Source: Botryllus schlosseri
Lineage: Eukaryota > Chordata > Ascidiacea > Stolidobranchia > Styelidae
DNA: 24,265 nt
Direction of reading: 5' to 3'
Assembly: GCA_000444245.1 (NCBI GenBank)
Contig: ATSW01014673.1
Coordinates: 1 to 24,265, forward strand
Below, piece after piece: positions 1 through 10,685 of this stretch. The number at the start of each line of letters is the position of its first letter. Position 1 is the first letter of the stretch. Below the pieces are notes generated by a model. That model was given only the letters and a program-made list of their open reading frames with translations. It was not told the origin of the DNA and searched no databases. The position numbers were made by a program, and so were the translations under genes.

Positions 1-177
1 GACTTGACTCGTGACTTGACTTGACTCGACTTGACTCGAGTCACCTCCAAAATTCGAGTGACTTGACTTGACTCGAGTCACCTTCGAAAATCGATTGACT
101 TGGCTTGACTCGAGTCATAATATGTAATGACTCGAAATGACTCGTGACTCGAAGGTAGTGACTTGATCCCATCACTG
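1..177. mobile_element. hAT-like element terminus with TGACTCGAGTCA subterminal repeats, cut by window edge
   Basis: Dense irregular repeats of GACTTGACT and GACTCGAGTCA fill positions 1-170 and end in ATCCCATCACTG at 166-177. Read on the minus strand the end is CAGTGATGGGATCAAGTCAC, which resembles the start of the element at 22781 (CAGTGTTGGGATGACTCGAG). CAGTG starts and dense subterminal repeats are typical of hAT non-autonomous elements. It lies in the intron after the last visible TMEM33 exon. The other end is outside the window, so no target duplication can be tested. Confidence 0.65.
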
Positions 178-251
178 ATCCACACACATTTTAACATTTC
201 TGATGATTGCTGGCACGAGACATAATTACTGAAGAAAATGATATCACTGAC

Positions 252-1914
252 CTTGAATAGGGGTTTCTTCTGGACAGATAACGGTAAGTTAGAAATCGAT
301 AGTAGAGAAAAGGCGTCATAATCAGTGTCTTTCCCCTGAAAACCAAGGCATTTGCAGTCATAGTTCGACGGCATTGGCATAATATCACAAAACAAACATC
401 TCTTGACCTACCCGAAGGCCATTACCACCGAGATAGGCATGATGAGGATCTCGTTCATCGCTATAAAGCGGAATAACGTGGCCTGGTGCTTGGCCACATG
501 ATTTATGATTTTGCGTAACGGTGGGTACGAATTACTGCCACGGATGTCAATCATTTGCCGGGAGAAACTGCAGGTGTGCAGTAGAGCGAAGACAGTGACT
601 GGCATCAACGCGACTGAAATGGAAAAACATATATTGATTATATTGGTTTTGCAGAACTTTCGAAAAAGGGTCTGCTATGATCAATGCCTATCGTATCTCT
701 TAATTTGAATCATGCACTTGACAGGCGGCCTCAATGATCCTATATGCAGCTTGCAATCGATACATAAACACACCCGTGTGCAATTATCACAAAGAGAGAC
801 ATTGATTGAAACAGAATCAGGCTTTGTCAATGTCACTACATCGAACCAATTTGAGCTGAGCTATTTTCATTAGCCATACAAACTCTCAGTCACAGACAAT
901 ATTCAATACTTAATTTCATGTTTGAATGGCAATGTCTTTGTTAGAATGTCACTTTGTCATCGAGCTATCACAAGTAGTGGGACTGTAAACAGGCAGATCA
1001 ATGCTGCTATCGACACAGACCAAGTACAACCTGATCGTCAAGAGTGACTTAGAAAAGAGAATCGATAATTACGAGCTCAGACCAAAATCACAAAATGATC
1101 CACCATTCATTTTACCAGAGAAATTGCCTTTGGCACGCAGCTCCAGCAAAGATGCACATGGTGAGTTAGTGAAATATGAAGATAGTATAGTAGGGTAATT
1201 GTACTATTAAAGACAACAGAGTGGCTTCTCGAAACCGCAAAAGAGCACAAAACACCGAGTCAATAATTAGCAGATAACGTAATCTGAGGCCACAACTTGA
1301 TATCTTTTGGGTCAATGGCCATTATAATATCACTGGACCCCAGACCTTACTTGTAATTGGTTGGCCAAACAGAAAAATCAGCGAAAACATCAAATAGTGT
1401 CCACTATCTTCCGACATCACTAAAGCCAAATGATGTCGAGTCAATTTGAACTCCGGTATACGTTGGTGTAAACGTAGCGCACAAATAATGCCATTCGCTA
1501 GCATTGCCCTTGTGAAGAAGTGATTCATGTCAAATGCACTGAAATGAAACAAACATTTAATACGTTAAGGCCATTCAAGCTGTAGTGCATCATTTTAAAG
1601 AAGTTTACGCAACATACCTGCAGAAAAACAAGTATTGTATGCTCAAAAACATTAAATACGCCCGAAGCACCCACATTGCCGTTCCAACTTTTCTGGCAGC
1701 CATGAAATTCTAAAACAAGAAAAAGGGTCGCAGATAGATTTCAGTAAGAAATCTGCCTGGAAGAAAGCAATTAGGCTATCCGCAAATTTGAGTTTCATTT
1801 TGTTCAAGCATCACAAGGACTAACACATTTTTATCTTACTATAATGGAGCCAGTATCTCTTGCTTCTTGGGTGTTTGCCTCCTCTCGGCGAAGATCATCC
1901 TCTCTCTCGGCCAT
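252..1914 (-). CDS. tmem33: TMEM33 (Pom33/Per33 family) membrane protein, five exons, 3' end missing
   Basis: Coding exons on the minus strand: 1914-1840, 1709-1618, 1538-1351, 613-412 and 335-252. All joins are GT-AG and the phases agree (0, 2, 1, 2, then 2 at the open end), giving 213 codons plus two bases. The start ATG at 1914 opens MAEREDDLRREEANTQ, a charged cytosolic head. Family blocks I recognise from memory of vertebrate TMEM33: GTAMWVLR (about 34-41), ALRLHQRIPEF (76-86), EDSGHYLMFSLIF (99-111), RGSNSYPPLRK (143-153), FIAMNEILIMP (168-178) and YYRFLTYRYLSRRNPYSR (197-214). Membrane segments are visible near 38-55, 105-130, 165-185 and 190-207. Known members sit in the endoplasmic reticulum and nuclear envelope and act in tubule shaping and pore biogenesis; that role here is inferred. 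The family is about 240-250 residues, so a last exon of roughly 35-40 residues should lie beyond base 1. The donor at 251 (GTCAGT) supports this. Confidence 0.95.
614..1350. other. Large TMEM33 intron, no feature recognised
   Basis: This 737-bp intron is much longer than its 76-, 79- and 130-bp neighbours in the same gene. I see no terminal repeats, tRNA-like boxes or conserved protein in it. The one open frame (1001-1198, plus strand) has no recognisable content. Confidence 0.5.
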
Positions 1915-2370
1915 TTTTCTAGGATTAGTAACTTTGCATTTCTAATACAATGTACCAATGATAGATGACGAAGTACACACAGTTAAGTACCCTGAAATTC
2001 ATGAAGTAACTTTACTTTCCTTTCACGTAAAGTATGGCCCATTAATTTCACACTTTACCATCCACCGGTTATGAATTTCAAGTTAACTCATTACCACACT
2101 TTCATTTCAGTACCTAGACTGGCTAGTGAATACAAATTCAACAGTGGAACTTTAATACCATACCACTCCTCTACGACATACCGAATGTGAGATCCGAATC
2201 AAACAGTATACTAGTCGCATGGATTCTGGCTGCTACAACATACCCTCGCTAGACAGATATCAATGACACGTTGACGTAACCTGACTATTGCGGCGATATA
2301 GATTCATCATAAAATGCTGCCACTCGCCACTATTGAGTTCACTATACAGATTACTAACCTACCAGAGATG
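1915..2370. promoter_or_regulatory. Upstream flank of TMEM33; presumed promoter region, no defined motif
   Basis: This stretch lies directly upstream of the TMEM33 start on the minus strand and must hold its 5' UTR and core promoter. No TATA box at a sensible distance and no CpG-rich block is obvious. The call rests only on position. Confidence 0.3.
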
Positions 2371-2500
2371 AGCGGATTTTGAATTTCTATGTCCTAATCC
2401 ATTCCAAATCCGAACGCTCAAATCCAAATCCTAATCCTAATCCATAACATTTTCATATTCAACTCCATGTCCAATCCTAATCTGATTCCAACTGAAAATT
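2366..2500. repeat. AATCC-rich subterminal-type repeat block
   Basis: The block opens with AGAGATGAGCGGATTTTG and then repeats AAATCC, CTAATCC and CCTAATCC many times to about 2487. It resembles the subterminal repeats of hAT non-autonomous elements. No inverted partner of the opening was found downstream, so it may be a single surviving terminus. Confidence 0.35.
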
Positions 2501-3160
2501 CAGAAAAATGCTAATTTATGCAACGAAGGGAATGGAAATTTTTCTTTCACAACCAACGATTCCTTTGATTTAAGGAAACTTAGTAACTATAAGTATAATA
2601 AAGGGGCACTGCGCTCTAAAAATGATGTGGTCTCAAAATGAAGGTAAAAACGAACAAAAATTTTTGGCCGCAGCAATTTCCTTCAGAACGCTACCGTAAT
2701 GGAGCTGCAATTTATTGAAATTTCTACAAGACCAGCTGCCGCGGCTGCTTAACCCGTTACATGGCACGATGTCTTCATCGTCGCACTTGCTCGACGCGAT
2801 AAGGCAGTCACGCAGTTCTTTCGATCAAGACAGTAGCTTTCGATCAAGACCAGATTCACTAATTTCTGCGCTCGGGAAGATAGCTTTTGGATTGTCAGAA
2901 ATCGTATAGTCGCTTACCCAAAACAATTCTCCACTCCAGCCCCTGCGAAGCGGAACGAAGCTGCAAAATCGGTCGTTGCCGTTCCATGTTTAATTTCTAT
3001 AGTAGAACTACAGAGATTGCAGCAGAACGAACTACGAAGTTCTGTGACTCTGGCAGAAAATGCGAACGTCATATTACCGATATTGCAACGTCATTCTTGT
3101 CGCAATGATTCACTTGGACTAAAATAAAATATGATTACTGGAAAAACAATTTCGCGACAG
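2500..3160. other. Intergenic stretch with no gene recognised
   Basis: Two open frames (2715-2909 and 2887-3108, plus strand) are rich in serine and arginine and match nothing I know. A direct repeat of TTTCGATCAAGAC occurs at about 2819-2831 and 2838-2850. Nothing else stands out. Confidence 0.4.
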
Positions 3161-3164
3161 GTTT

Positions 3165-3240
3165 GGCGTGGAATCGAACTGAGACACACGATTTTGATCA
3201 ATAAATGGCGCGAACGGTAATGGTCAATACAATCATCTAA
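3165..3240 (-). repeat. Possible tRNA-derived SINE head or tRNA pseudogene
   Basis: On the minus strand, positions 3179-3169 read AGTTCGATTCC, a near-perfect RNA polymerase III B box. A weak A-box-like stretch (TTGTATTGACCATTACCG) lies about 30-45 bases upstream. T-stem pairing is poor, so a functional tRNA is unlikely. Confidence 0.3.
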
Positions 3241-3484
3241 ACTTGTAGGAGTGCTTCATTTTACAACTGCCAAGTAGTGCTTAACTACTCATGACATCTA
3301 ACTTTTATGCCGGCGCAGGTGAAGCTATTTCGATTCTCGCCTGTAGCTGAAGCATCGGATATTGATTTGTGCTCCTCCCCCATGCACCACTGTTTCTTAC
3401 GGCGTCGACAGGCCCAGACAAAGACTCTGAAAAGCAGAAAAAATAATAACGTTTAACGAAAGACGACCAAGATGTTTGATTACA

Positions 3485-3805
3485 AGCAAATACAAGCAAT
3501 TTCTTCTAAATGAATACTAGCCAGCCGTCAGGATTACCGGGCCACGACCTAACATCGACCTCACCCTCCTCCACATACCACCTCCTTTGGTCGCTTGCGT
3601 CTTATATTCTCTGCAGTACTTTTCATTCAGTGTGCAACTGTGCATGCGTCTTCTTTACTTCGCCTAGGCCAAGGTAGGAGTCTGATCTTAAGGCTACTCC
3701 AAGTTGTTTCGACACCTTCCTATCTTTTCATTGTATCGCAGTCTTGTGATGTTTTGAAACGATGAAAATTAATAAACCTGATTGATTGATTTATTGATTG
3801 ATACA
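3485..3805 (+). mobile_element. 5'-truncated LINE 3' end (L2/CR1-like), copy 1
   Basis: The start carries the last codons of a LINE reading frame, ending FLLNEY and a stop at about 3523. A 3' UTR follows, with the block CTTCGCCTAGGCCAAGGT near 3659-3676 and GACACCTTCCTATCTTTTCA near 3711-3730. It ends in a short GATT-repeat tail at about 3779-3803. The same C-terminus and 3' UTR occur inverted at 23233-23525, which identifies this as a dispersed family. A simple tandem tail and strong 5' truncation are typical of L2/CR1-group LINEs. Confidence 0.75.
3779..3803. repeat. (GATT)n microsatellite tail
   Basis: Imperfect GATT repeats form the 3' tail of LINE copy 1. Confidence 0.8.
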
Positions 3806-3894
3806 CCGTAATAGTTAATTGCAACATCTTCCTGTCAGTTACCTGCATCGCATTGTACACTATGTGTCATAAGCACATCAGAATACAAATGCTT

Positions 3895-4395
3895 ACGATT
3901 ATTGCGATTTACGTCATATTCGTGTTTAGTGTGCGCCTACTGTAATGCAACATTATTTGAATTATTCAATAAACAATTAGAACACAAAAATATAACGGCG
4001 TTGCTTATGATTCGGATATATTTATATTGGGATCAGTTTATATCACGATATTATTCAATTATTGATAGTATCAAAAAGTCAAAAAATTGCGTACTTTTTT
4101 ACGATTTTTCGTTAATTACGATTTTTCGTACAATTCGATTGTTGGTCAATTTCAATCAATGATTAGGACACCCAAAATGTAACGGCGTGCTCTCTGCTTC
4201 GGATATGTTGGATATTGGGATAAGTAGTATATCACTATAATATTGATAATATCAAAAAGTTGGGAAATTTCGTACTTTTGTAAGATCAAAATGTACGATT
4301 GTTCGTTAAATACGACTTTCCGTGGAATTCGATTTTCGTTCTATTTCAATCAACGATTAGGACACCCAACGTATAACGGTGTGGTGTGGTCTGTA
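3895..4395. repeat. Tandem array with period about 190 bp, just over two units
   Basis: The landmark ATTAG[A/G]ACAC, followed closely by TAACGG, recurs at 3976, 4162 and 4356, giving periods of 186 and 194 bp. Within each unit are TTCGGATAT, TATTGGGAT, a TATCAAAAAGT block and two or three CGATTTTCGT-type segments. The units are clearly homologous but diverged and AT-rich. The apparent open frames here are by-products of the array. Confidence 0.75.
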
Positions 4396-4452
4396 CTCTG
4401 TAGACCCTGTACTGTAGCAAGTAACAAATAGGAAATATATCCGGCGGAACCG

Positions 4453-4476
4453 ATTTCTCCGGCGAGTCGGAGAAAT
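4453..4476. repeat. Perfect 9-bp stem hairpin
   Basis: ATTTCTCCG and CGGAGAAAT flank a six-base loop GCGAGT. No role is evident. The surrounding 4396-4680 holds no gene I can see. Confidence 0.6.
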
Positions 4477-4680
4477 AAGCCACCATCAGAGGCAGTGAAG
4501 ATCCGACTCATTCTTTGGACTTCAGTTCATACTAATGGGGATCCAGCTCAGTCCTCAGTCATCCTACCGGGATAATTCGGGAAAAACTCAGAGGTGAGCA
4601 GAAGCTCAGATTAAAGTGGCGCCAGTTAAGCCCTTGTTGTTGAAACTCAATTAATTCACACTACAGTTGATATGTTAATG

Positions 4681-5090
4681 TGGGGTTACCATATTTTGGA
4701 ATCAAGAAAGGAGGACGCTTCTTTTACCAAATCAGAAAAGTTAGTTGTTCAAAACTGAAATCAGCCGATTTCGCTGTTTTGCTGAAAATTTTGATGGGTC
4801 GACCAAAAAAGGTCATCACTTTCGTTCGACTCCCAATTTACACACTTTTTACTTAACATTAGTGGTCTTGACCAAAAAAAGGTAGTCATTTCCCGCTCGA
4901 ACGTCCGCCTTTGCTATTTAGCGTCATTTATACCCATTTCCCCTCGAACCTGTCCATTATCTTAGCTGTAAAAGCTATAAAGGAGGACGAATTTTCAAAA
5001 AGCAGGGCTTTTAGGCGTCCTTGGAGGACATTTTCAAAAACCTGTAAAAGGAGCACATATCCTCCTAAAGGAGGACGTATGGTAACCCTA
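4681..5090. mobile_element. hAT-type MITE, GGTTACCATA family, copy A
   Basis: Ends are TGGGGTTACCATATTTTGG and the inverse CGTATGGTAACCCTA. Flanking duplications are TGTTAATG (4673-4680) and TGTTCATG (5091-5098), seven of eight identical. The interior repeats GGAGGAC and AAAAAAGGT motifs. Copy B at 17304-17673 has the same ends and motifs. The frame at 4911-5114 is not a gene. The 8-bp duplication places it with hAT elements; no transposase is present. Confidence 0.85.
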
Positions 5091-5172
5091 TGTTCATGTA
5101 GCAAATCTTACTAAAATGGAGACTTCGTCTATCCCACATTTGTTCCGAAACAATCGGTATGCAGCGTCAGTA

Positions 5173-5914
5173 CAGTAGCACGATGTTGCATCATAGCGTG
5201 CACTGAAAGGTGGTGTTGACACTGAACAAAATTCTCTCCTTCACGCTTCAACATATAACGATACTTATTTTTGAATTTATTCAGTGCGGCAGACGGATTA
5301 ACTACCTAATCGAAGCGTGACGAAGAGAATCTTTTCCCAGTGCCCATGTCCACACTAGGGATGGTGGGAAGATAGTGTCCCGCAATCGTGTGGACACTAG
5401 TAAATCTCACGGCTCACTGCGATTGGGCTACGTCACACTTTCCCTTTAGCCGACGGCACTTTTGCGGCAATTTTTGACCGGCTTGCCGAGCGACCAGGTT
5501 AAGAAACACCGCTCTAGATGTTGGGTGATTGTGGGTCAAGCTCACAGCAGAGAGTCACTAAATATTCACAAACGGAAAGCTGGATATTTCGATAAAACTT
5601 CTGTAAAATAGCAACTGAAATTTTTGAGATTGGCAAGGCTCGTATACGAGCTATGCTATCTATGCTACCTGTGTCATGCATGGAGTGGCCCGAAATTGGA
5701 ATGCAAAGAATTTCAACCAAAGATCTTATAATGACGTGAAAAAATGTAATATATGACAAACGTTCACAGTGCAGAACCTACCAAGGTTCGTTTGTAAACA
5801 CGAACCTTTAAATTTCTGAGGTTCACACTCAAAACGGGAACGTGAACATCTCGTTCACACTATTCCTAGTCCACACCACCTTTGACTACACGCTGGGTGC
5901 ATTGTATCGCACTG
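5173..5914. mobile_element. Fold-back element interrupted by a hAT MITE
   Basis: The left arm (about 5173-5252) and right arm (about 5312-5355 continued at 5877-5914) are inverted copies. For example TTCTCTCCTTCACGCTTC on the left pairs with GAAGCGTGACGAAGAGAA on the right, and GGTGGTGTTGACA pairs with TGTCCACACCACC once the MITE at 5356-5868 and one 8-bp duplication are left out. The right outer end reads inward as CAGTGCGATACAATGCACCC. The loop of about 60 bp is AT-rich. No clear target duplication was found. Confidence 0.7.
5356..5868. mobile_element. hAT-type MITE, TAGGGATGGTG family, short copy
   Basis: It starts TAGGGATGGTGGGAA and ends GTTCACACTATTCCTA, with perfect 8-bp duplications GTCCACAC at 5348-5355 and 5869-5876. 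The right half (about 5514-5868) matches the right half of the element at 11199-12131, including GAGTCACTAAATATTCA and GAACGTGAAC blocks. The left 150 bp does not match and contains AGGTTAAGAAACACCGCTC near 5497-5515, which looks like the end of another hAT family. It appears chimeric and encodes no protein; the frame on the minus strand at 5514-5759 is repeat-derived. Confidence 0.87.
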
Positions 5915-5967
5915 GCATGATTTCCGACGATTTCCGACTTTGAGGGCGATTTCGGGGGTAAACAGAA

Positions 5968-6551
5968 TAGAGGTCGACCGATATTGATTTTTGCAGGCCG
6001 ATACCGATACCGATTATCGACACACTCACAAAGCCGATAACCGATATCATAGGCCGATATTAATAAGGAAGGAGCAGAAAACTATTTCGCCGAAAATATT
6101 ATATATTAGCCAAAATGGCACTTGTGCATGCCACAGAAAACTGAACAACAAACGAGAAAACTGAAATTTAAAAGAATTATTGCTTAATCGTGCACATTTA
6201 TTGAAATTTGAGATAACCTAAAAGATAAACGTGATACAGAATTACAGATCAGTCCAGTAGAGGTAGATTATAATGCAGAAAGCATAGTTTCTCTGCATGC
6301 TCACCCAGTTATACTAGTCCTGCAAGGGTAAATTTGTCATGTATCGTAATTTGCGTCGTCGATTTCCTGAGATTGAAAACACGGAGCATTGAATTTCCAA
6401 TACTTTTCATTTTTTTTATATATAAAATATCGGCCGCGATATCGGCCTTCATAGGTCGCGATATCGGCCTTCATAGGTCGATATCGATGATCGGGAAAGC
6501 TTCAAATATCGGCATCGATAATCGGCCAGGTCGATAATCGGTCGACCTCTA
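5968..6551. mobile_element. hAT-type MITE, TAGAGGTCGACCGAT family
   Basis: Inverted ends are TAGAGGTCGACCGATATTGA and ATAATCGGTCGACCTCTA, with duplications AAACAGAA (5960-5967) and ATACAGAA (6552-6559), seven of eight identical. Subterminal regions repeat CGATA and ATCGGCC. A 22-bp unit around GATATCGGCCTTCATAGGT is duplicated in tandem near 6435-6480. The interior is AT-rich without a transposase. Confidence 0.88.
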
Positions 6552-7280
6552 ATACAGAATAGCTTGCGATAAATATCGACCATAAGATTACCAATTCCAG
6601 TGATGTGAATCCCCGACAACTAACATTTGTGACAATCATGTTTGTTCAAACAGTCAACTGACGAATCGCGAAATCCATGGTATAATGCAGCGGGTTTCCC
6701 TGTGAGCGTTGACACCTCGAAGAGGCGCCAGCTAATATCTGGGTCATTTAAGCGTTGAGAGAATGAAACGATGGTCGTAAAATCGAGCGTTAGGTTGCAC
6801 TATGCAAATCTGGCTGGAAAATTGACCCGCCGCCGTATTTAGTTTAATACTCTTGTTCTATAGAAAGTAACACTGACCTGTATAGATTACTACTTATAGG
6901 TAACTATAAGTTAGTAATCTTATAGGGACTGGAGCCATCGTCCCCAACATAGATGAGTATGAACGTGGATATCGGTTTTAATTCACGCATGCAGTTGAAT
7001 ATGTAGTTCGCGTTTCCATTTTCTTGCTTGTTCTGGATGAATTTGAGTCATTGCCGGATTTAGCGTTGGATTTGGGCATCTTTCATAATGAGTGGTTTAA
7101 ATTGGGACCAGAATATTACGGTCAAAACAGGATTTGTAGTAGTAAAACAATTCATCACCAGCACCAGATTTCCCACCGTAAAATTGCACACCGTGGTAGT
7201 TCAATTCTTCATTGGGATGGATATGGGATATATAGCAGATACTATGTTGTTGATTGATAGCAGCGACTGTTATTAGCTGT
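6552..7280. other. Intergenic stretch with one long hairpin
   Basis: No gene is supported. At 6881-6924 AGATTACTACTTATAG and CTATAAGTTAGTAATCT form a near-perfect hairpin with a GTAA loop. The overlapping plus-strand frames at 7024-7276 show no recognisable motif. Confidence 0.4.
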
Positions 7281-7284
7281 AGGA

Positions 7285-7551
7285 CTAATCGATGACCTTA
7301 ATACAGCACTTGTGTACATCTTGCACTCTTATACTTGTGTATCTATGGGTGGGTAATGGGTATGGATAGGCTACAATTCCCGCATAATTGCAGCTGTTGA
7401 ATGCTTCGATCCGATTGATACGTTGAAACCCAACCCGCGCATATCGATGAACGTTGAAAGCCTGCATATTCACTTCGGTGTGGTATAATGAACCATCAGT
7501 GATTCGGACCATCAAATCTCGCGGAATAGTGAGGTGCGTGCCAGTTATCAT
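7285..7551 (-). other. Unassigned 88-codon open frame
   Basis: This minus-strand frame runs from ATG at 7551 to a stop at 7285. Its middle (VNMQAFNVHRYARVGFQRIN) has a balanced composition, but I recognise no family, signal peptide, membrane segment or clear splice context. It may be a chance frame or a relic of a gene or transposon. I do not claim that it is expressed. Confidence 0.2.
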
Positions 7552-7661
7552 TTAAATCAGTCATTTGAAGAGGTTTTCTCAAACTTTTTAAGCTCGGATG
7601 ACTAATTCGCAACCGGGCTTTGGTTATCGAATATGAAATAATAATATATTTCCACTATAAC

Positions 7662-8823
7662 CAGGGTTGCCATACCGTCCTTATTTCTAAGATTTGTCCT
7701 TATTTTGAAGGGCGAGGTCTTAGAAAACGCAACTGTCCTTATTTCTAAGAAATGTCCTTGTTTTCGACTTGCGTCCTTATTTTGTCTTATTTTCAACAAC
7801 TACAGAACTTCGATCGTTTCCCTCTGGTATCTATCTGTGATGCATTAAATTATGCTTTTGCGTCGGGATTTTATGACATCATAAATGATCGGAACTCCCG
7901 TGGCGTACACATCACGGGATTTGACTTCTAAGTGGTGGTATAGCAGTTTCAGCAGTAACCTACCAAGCTATCGCAGCGTACGTCATTTTAGCAGTAAACA
8001 GCAGCATAGGCGCCAACTTGCGAGGTTACGTGCGGCACCTCCTATGTACGACGTGGCGGCCACCTAGTACAAAATGCTCAAACTACCCAGCGATTTGTAA
8101 CTAGTAATTAGTAATTATAGGCGAATCACGCGACCTCGTCAGAGACGTTATTGATATCATCAGAAAACACTTGTCGCAATACGATGCCGCAATCATAACC
8201 CATTAGTACTGTACGCCAGAGACGAGATAGCAATGAGATCGGACCTGGGCAAAGAGTGGCCCGCGACGCTATTCTGAGCGGCCTACGAAAAGTTGCTTCG
8301 AATTCAAAACATAAAACCTACTTTTGAAGGGTGATGTGTGGATTAAAACCACAGGCTGTAAAACTGAACCGCAAATTCGTTTACTTTGAAGCTTGCTCAT
8401 TAATATGCCGCGATTACACAACCTACGTACCTTGCATGTGTAATCCAGATTAAAAATGAAGCCAATGTAGCAAAGAGTGCCGTAACAATTAAAGTCATAA
8501 GAAGTTACTCTTTCCATATAGTTTAGTGTTAAAGTTTTAAAGATCGTTCTCTCTTGTTTCGGCAAAGTGGATCAAAGAAAGGAACAGACTTAGTGAAATG
8601 ACAGTCAAATCCCAGTTACAAGTAAAGTTAAACCTAGACATGAGATCCATGAACCACTTTGCAATAACAAGGAGTTGCTGGAGCAGATTGTTTCTGGCAA
8701 AAACTATGGAATGTGATATGCCACAGCTCGTATAAATACAAAAGTATGTACAAAAACGTGTTTTAATGCTAATCTAATTTTTCGACTGTCCTTATTTTTT
8801 GGTCCATGTCGATGGCAACCCTG
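7662..8823. mobile_element. hAT-type non-autonomous element, CAGGGTTGCCAT family
   Basis: Inverted ends are CAGGGTTGCCATAC and GATGGCAACCCTG, with perfect 8-bp duplications ACTATAAC at 7654-7661 and 8824-8831. Both ends carry TGTCCTTATTT repeats. At about 8244 the interior reads CCTGGGCAAAGAGTGGCCCG, resembling the terminus of a different hAT family, so an older fragment may be nested here. The minus-strand frame 8269-8565 does not resemble a transposase that I can name. Confidence 0.88.
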
Positions 8824-8831
8824 ACTATAAC

Positions 8832-10157
8832 TCAAGTCTGCGGCCAGAGAAGTCGTAGAGAGCTAGAGAAGCTAGAGTTTCACTAACGGATATCTAAATA
8901 CCATGGTTCCTATGTAACATCACGGTTTTGATGACGCCATGGAATGAAAACTGCTGACTAATTCGAAGTCTAGCTTCTAAGCAACCTGTTACTTAGGCAT
9001 ATCTAGCGTGATAGTGAAAAGATGGATATCTAGATATTTTTATGTAGGCTATATTATACATTTTATATTTTAATATCATATAAATGGGGTAATGATGTAA
9101 TCATCCAACGGAGGAGAATGAGCTTACCAACGCGAGCGACTATTTGGAATTTTGCGAGTGTAGCATCAGCAGGGTGGATGGTAATGTGTGGGGTAACCAA
9201 ATCTTCAATTATCGACACACGTGGCACATGCAATAAAATGGGATCATGTGGGCCAAAATAAGCCAGAAGATGCAATAACCAGTAATGGAAGGCTGCTCCT
9301 CTGACTCTGATTGTGTTAATATATGTAGGGATGATACGAACGTTCCGTTCGCGTGCGAGTTCGGTATGCAAACCTCGATATTCTTGAGGTTTGTGTTCGT
9401 GAAGATAGTACTTTTGATGAAGATACCTCGAATTTCAACTTCCTATCCCCCGCTTCATCACGGGGGCTGTAGACTATGAAAGAATATTCAACAGTGATAA
9501 ACCTTGTATAATGGCAAAAGGTTTCGATTCTCGCAAAAAATATCGCGAGATTCCAACTGAAAATAATAAGTAAACTCGGTTCCGCTGCCACGTGCTTGAT
9601 CCGAAAACAGTCTATAGAGCAAGATCATCTCAGGAGGAGCCTATATCTTTCCGCGCAGTATCAAAGTTAAGGTGTGTTTTCACATCCGTCTTCCACCCGT
9701 GATACATAGGTGTGAATAGCACCCATGGTACTCGAAGCCAGAACCGACCTTTGAACCTACACCACGGTATAAATCAAACAAAATTTTATCGAAGTGATTC
9801 TTGCACTACGGATAGGATGGTATATGCACCATGCACGTACTAACGAAGGATTTATAACCATGATATATTTCTGAGTTTGGCTCTATTTCGCAGACCACCC
9901 TTTGGGTGTGAATGCACACTCTTTTCGGTACGAGTGTAGGTCCGATACCTCCGCAAATGATACTTATACACGTAGGCCCCGGGTTGGTATAATCGGAATG
10001 CCCCAGATTGGATCTCTTAACTAGGCATCGTATCGATTTTTAACCTGCCACAGATAGCATGTATTTATAATCATATGGAAACAGCAAGAATCATGCCTCG
10101 TTTCAGAGAAAATGCTCGATGTGCATGTTTACACGAACCAGAACATAGAGTTATCCG
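8832..10157. other. Intergenic stretch; possible solo hAT terminus near 9328
   Basis: No gene is supported. At 9328-9420 TAGGGATGATACGAACG is followed by TTCGCGTGCGAGTTCG and GGTTTGTGTTCG, recalling the terminal and subterminal motifs of the TAGGGATGGTGTGAAC elements at 5356 and 11199. No partner end was found. The two minus-strand frames at 9063-9371 and 9316-9591 overlap each other and match nothing I know. Confidence 0.4.
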
Positions 10158-10685
10158 TTGTGCAAGTTTTTGCAACTTTTTTTACAGCTTCCGACAGCTT
10201 CCTAAATACTCGGAAGATATGTAGTATGGTGTTTTAAGCTGTTTGGAGGATTCCTATATTGCAACGTTTTGCAACTTTTCTCCATTTTTTCATGCAACTT
10301 TTTGTAACTTTTTTAATTTTTCATGCAAATTTCTCGGAATTTTCATGCAACCAACTTTTTACTGGAAATATTTGGCACTATATATAAATAGATCGCTTGA
10401 TTATTTCACTGTCGTTCCAATTTGAGGTCCTTTCGGAATTGACGTACATTCATGCTATAGACCGCCGAAAATTGTATTTTCACATGGGTCAATTTTCAGG
10501 CCATTGACTTTGTTGAAGTCGTCAACACTTAGTTTAGCTACAGTGCCTTGGATACGGATAGATTCCAGCATCTCATACAGTAATATTTTCATGGAACTTG
10601 CCTATAAATGTACTTTTTTAGTGCAACTTTTGTGAAAAATGAATGCAACTTTCCACGGATTTCACTGCAACAAAAACTTGCCCTA
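10158..10685. mobile_element. hAT-type MITE with TGCAACTTT subterminal repeats
   Basis: Ends are TTGTGCAAGTTTTTGCAAC and the inverse AAAAACTTGCCCTA. Flanking duplications are GTTATCCG (10150-10157) and GTTATCAG (10686-10693), seven of eight identical. The motif TGCAACTTT or CATGCAACTTT repeats many times inside both ends. No coding content. Confidence 0.8.

Noticed and set aside
1-170. CRISPR array or plain satellite
   Set aside because: Repeat units are irregular in length and spacing with no spacers, and the block ends in a hAT-like terminus; the context is eukaryotic.
3165-3240. Functional tRNA gene
   Set aside because: The B box is good but the T-stem and acceptor stem do not pair and the A box is poor.
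4453-4476. Intrinsic terminator
   Set aside because: The hairpin lacks a following T run and the genome is eukaryotic.
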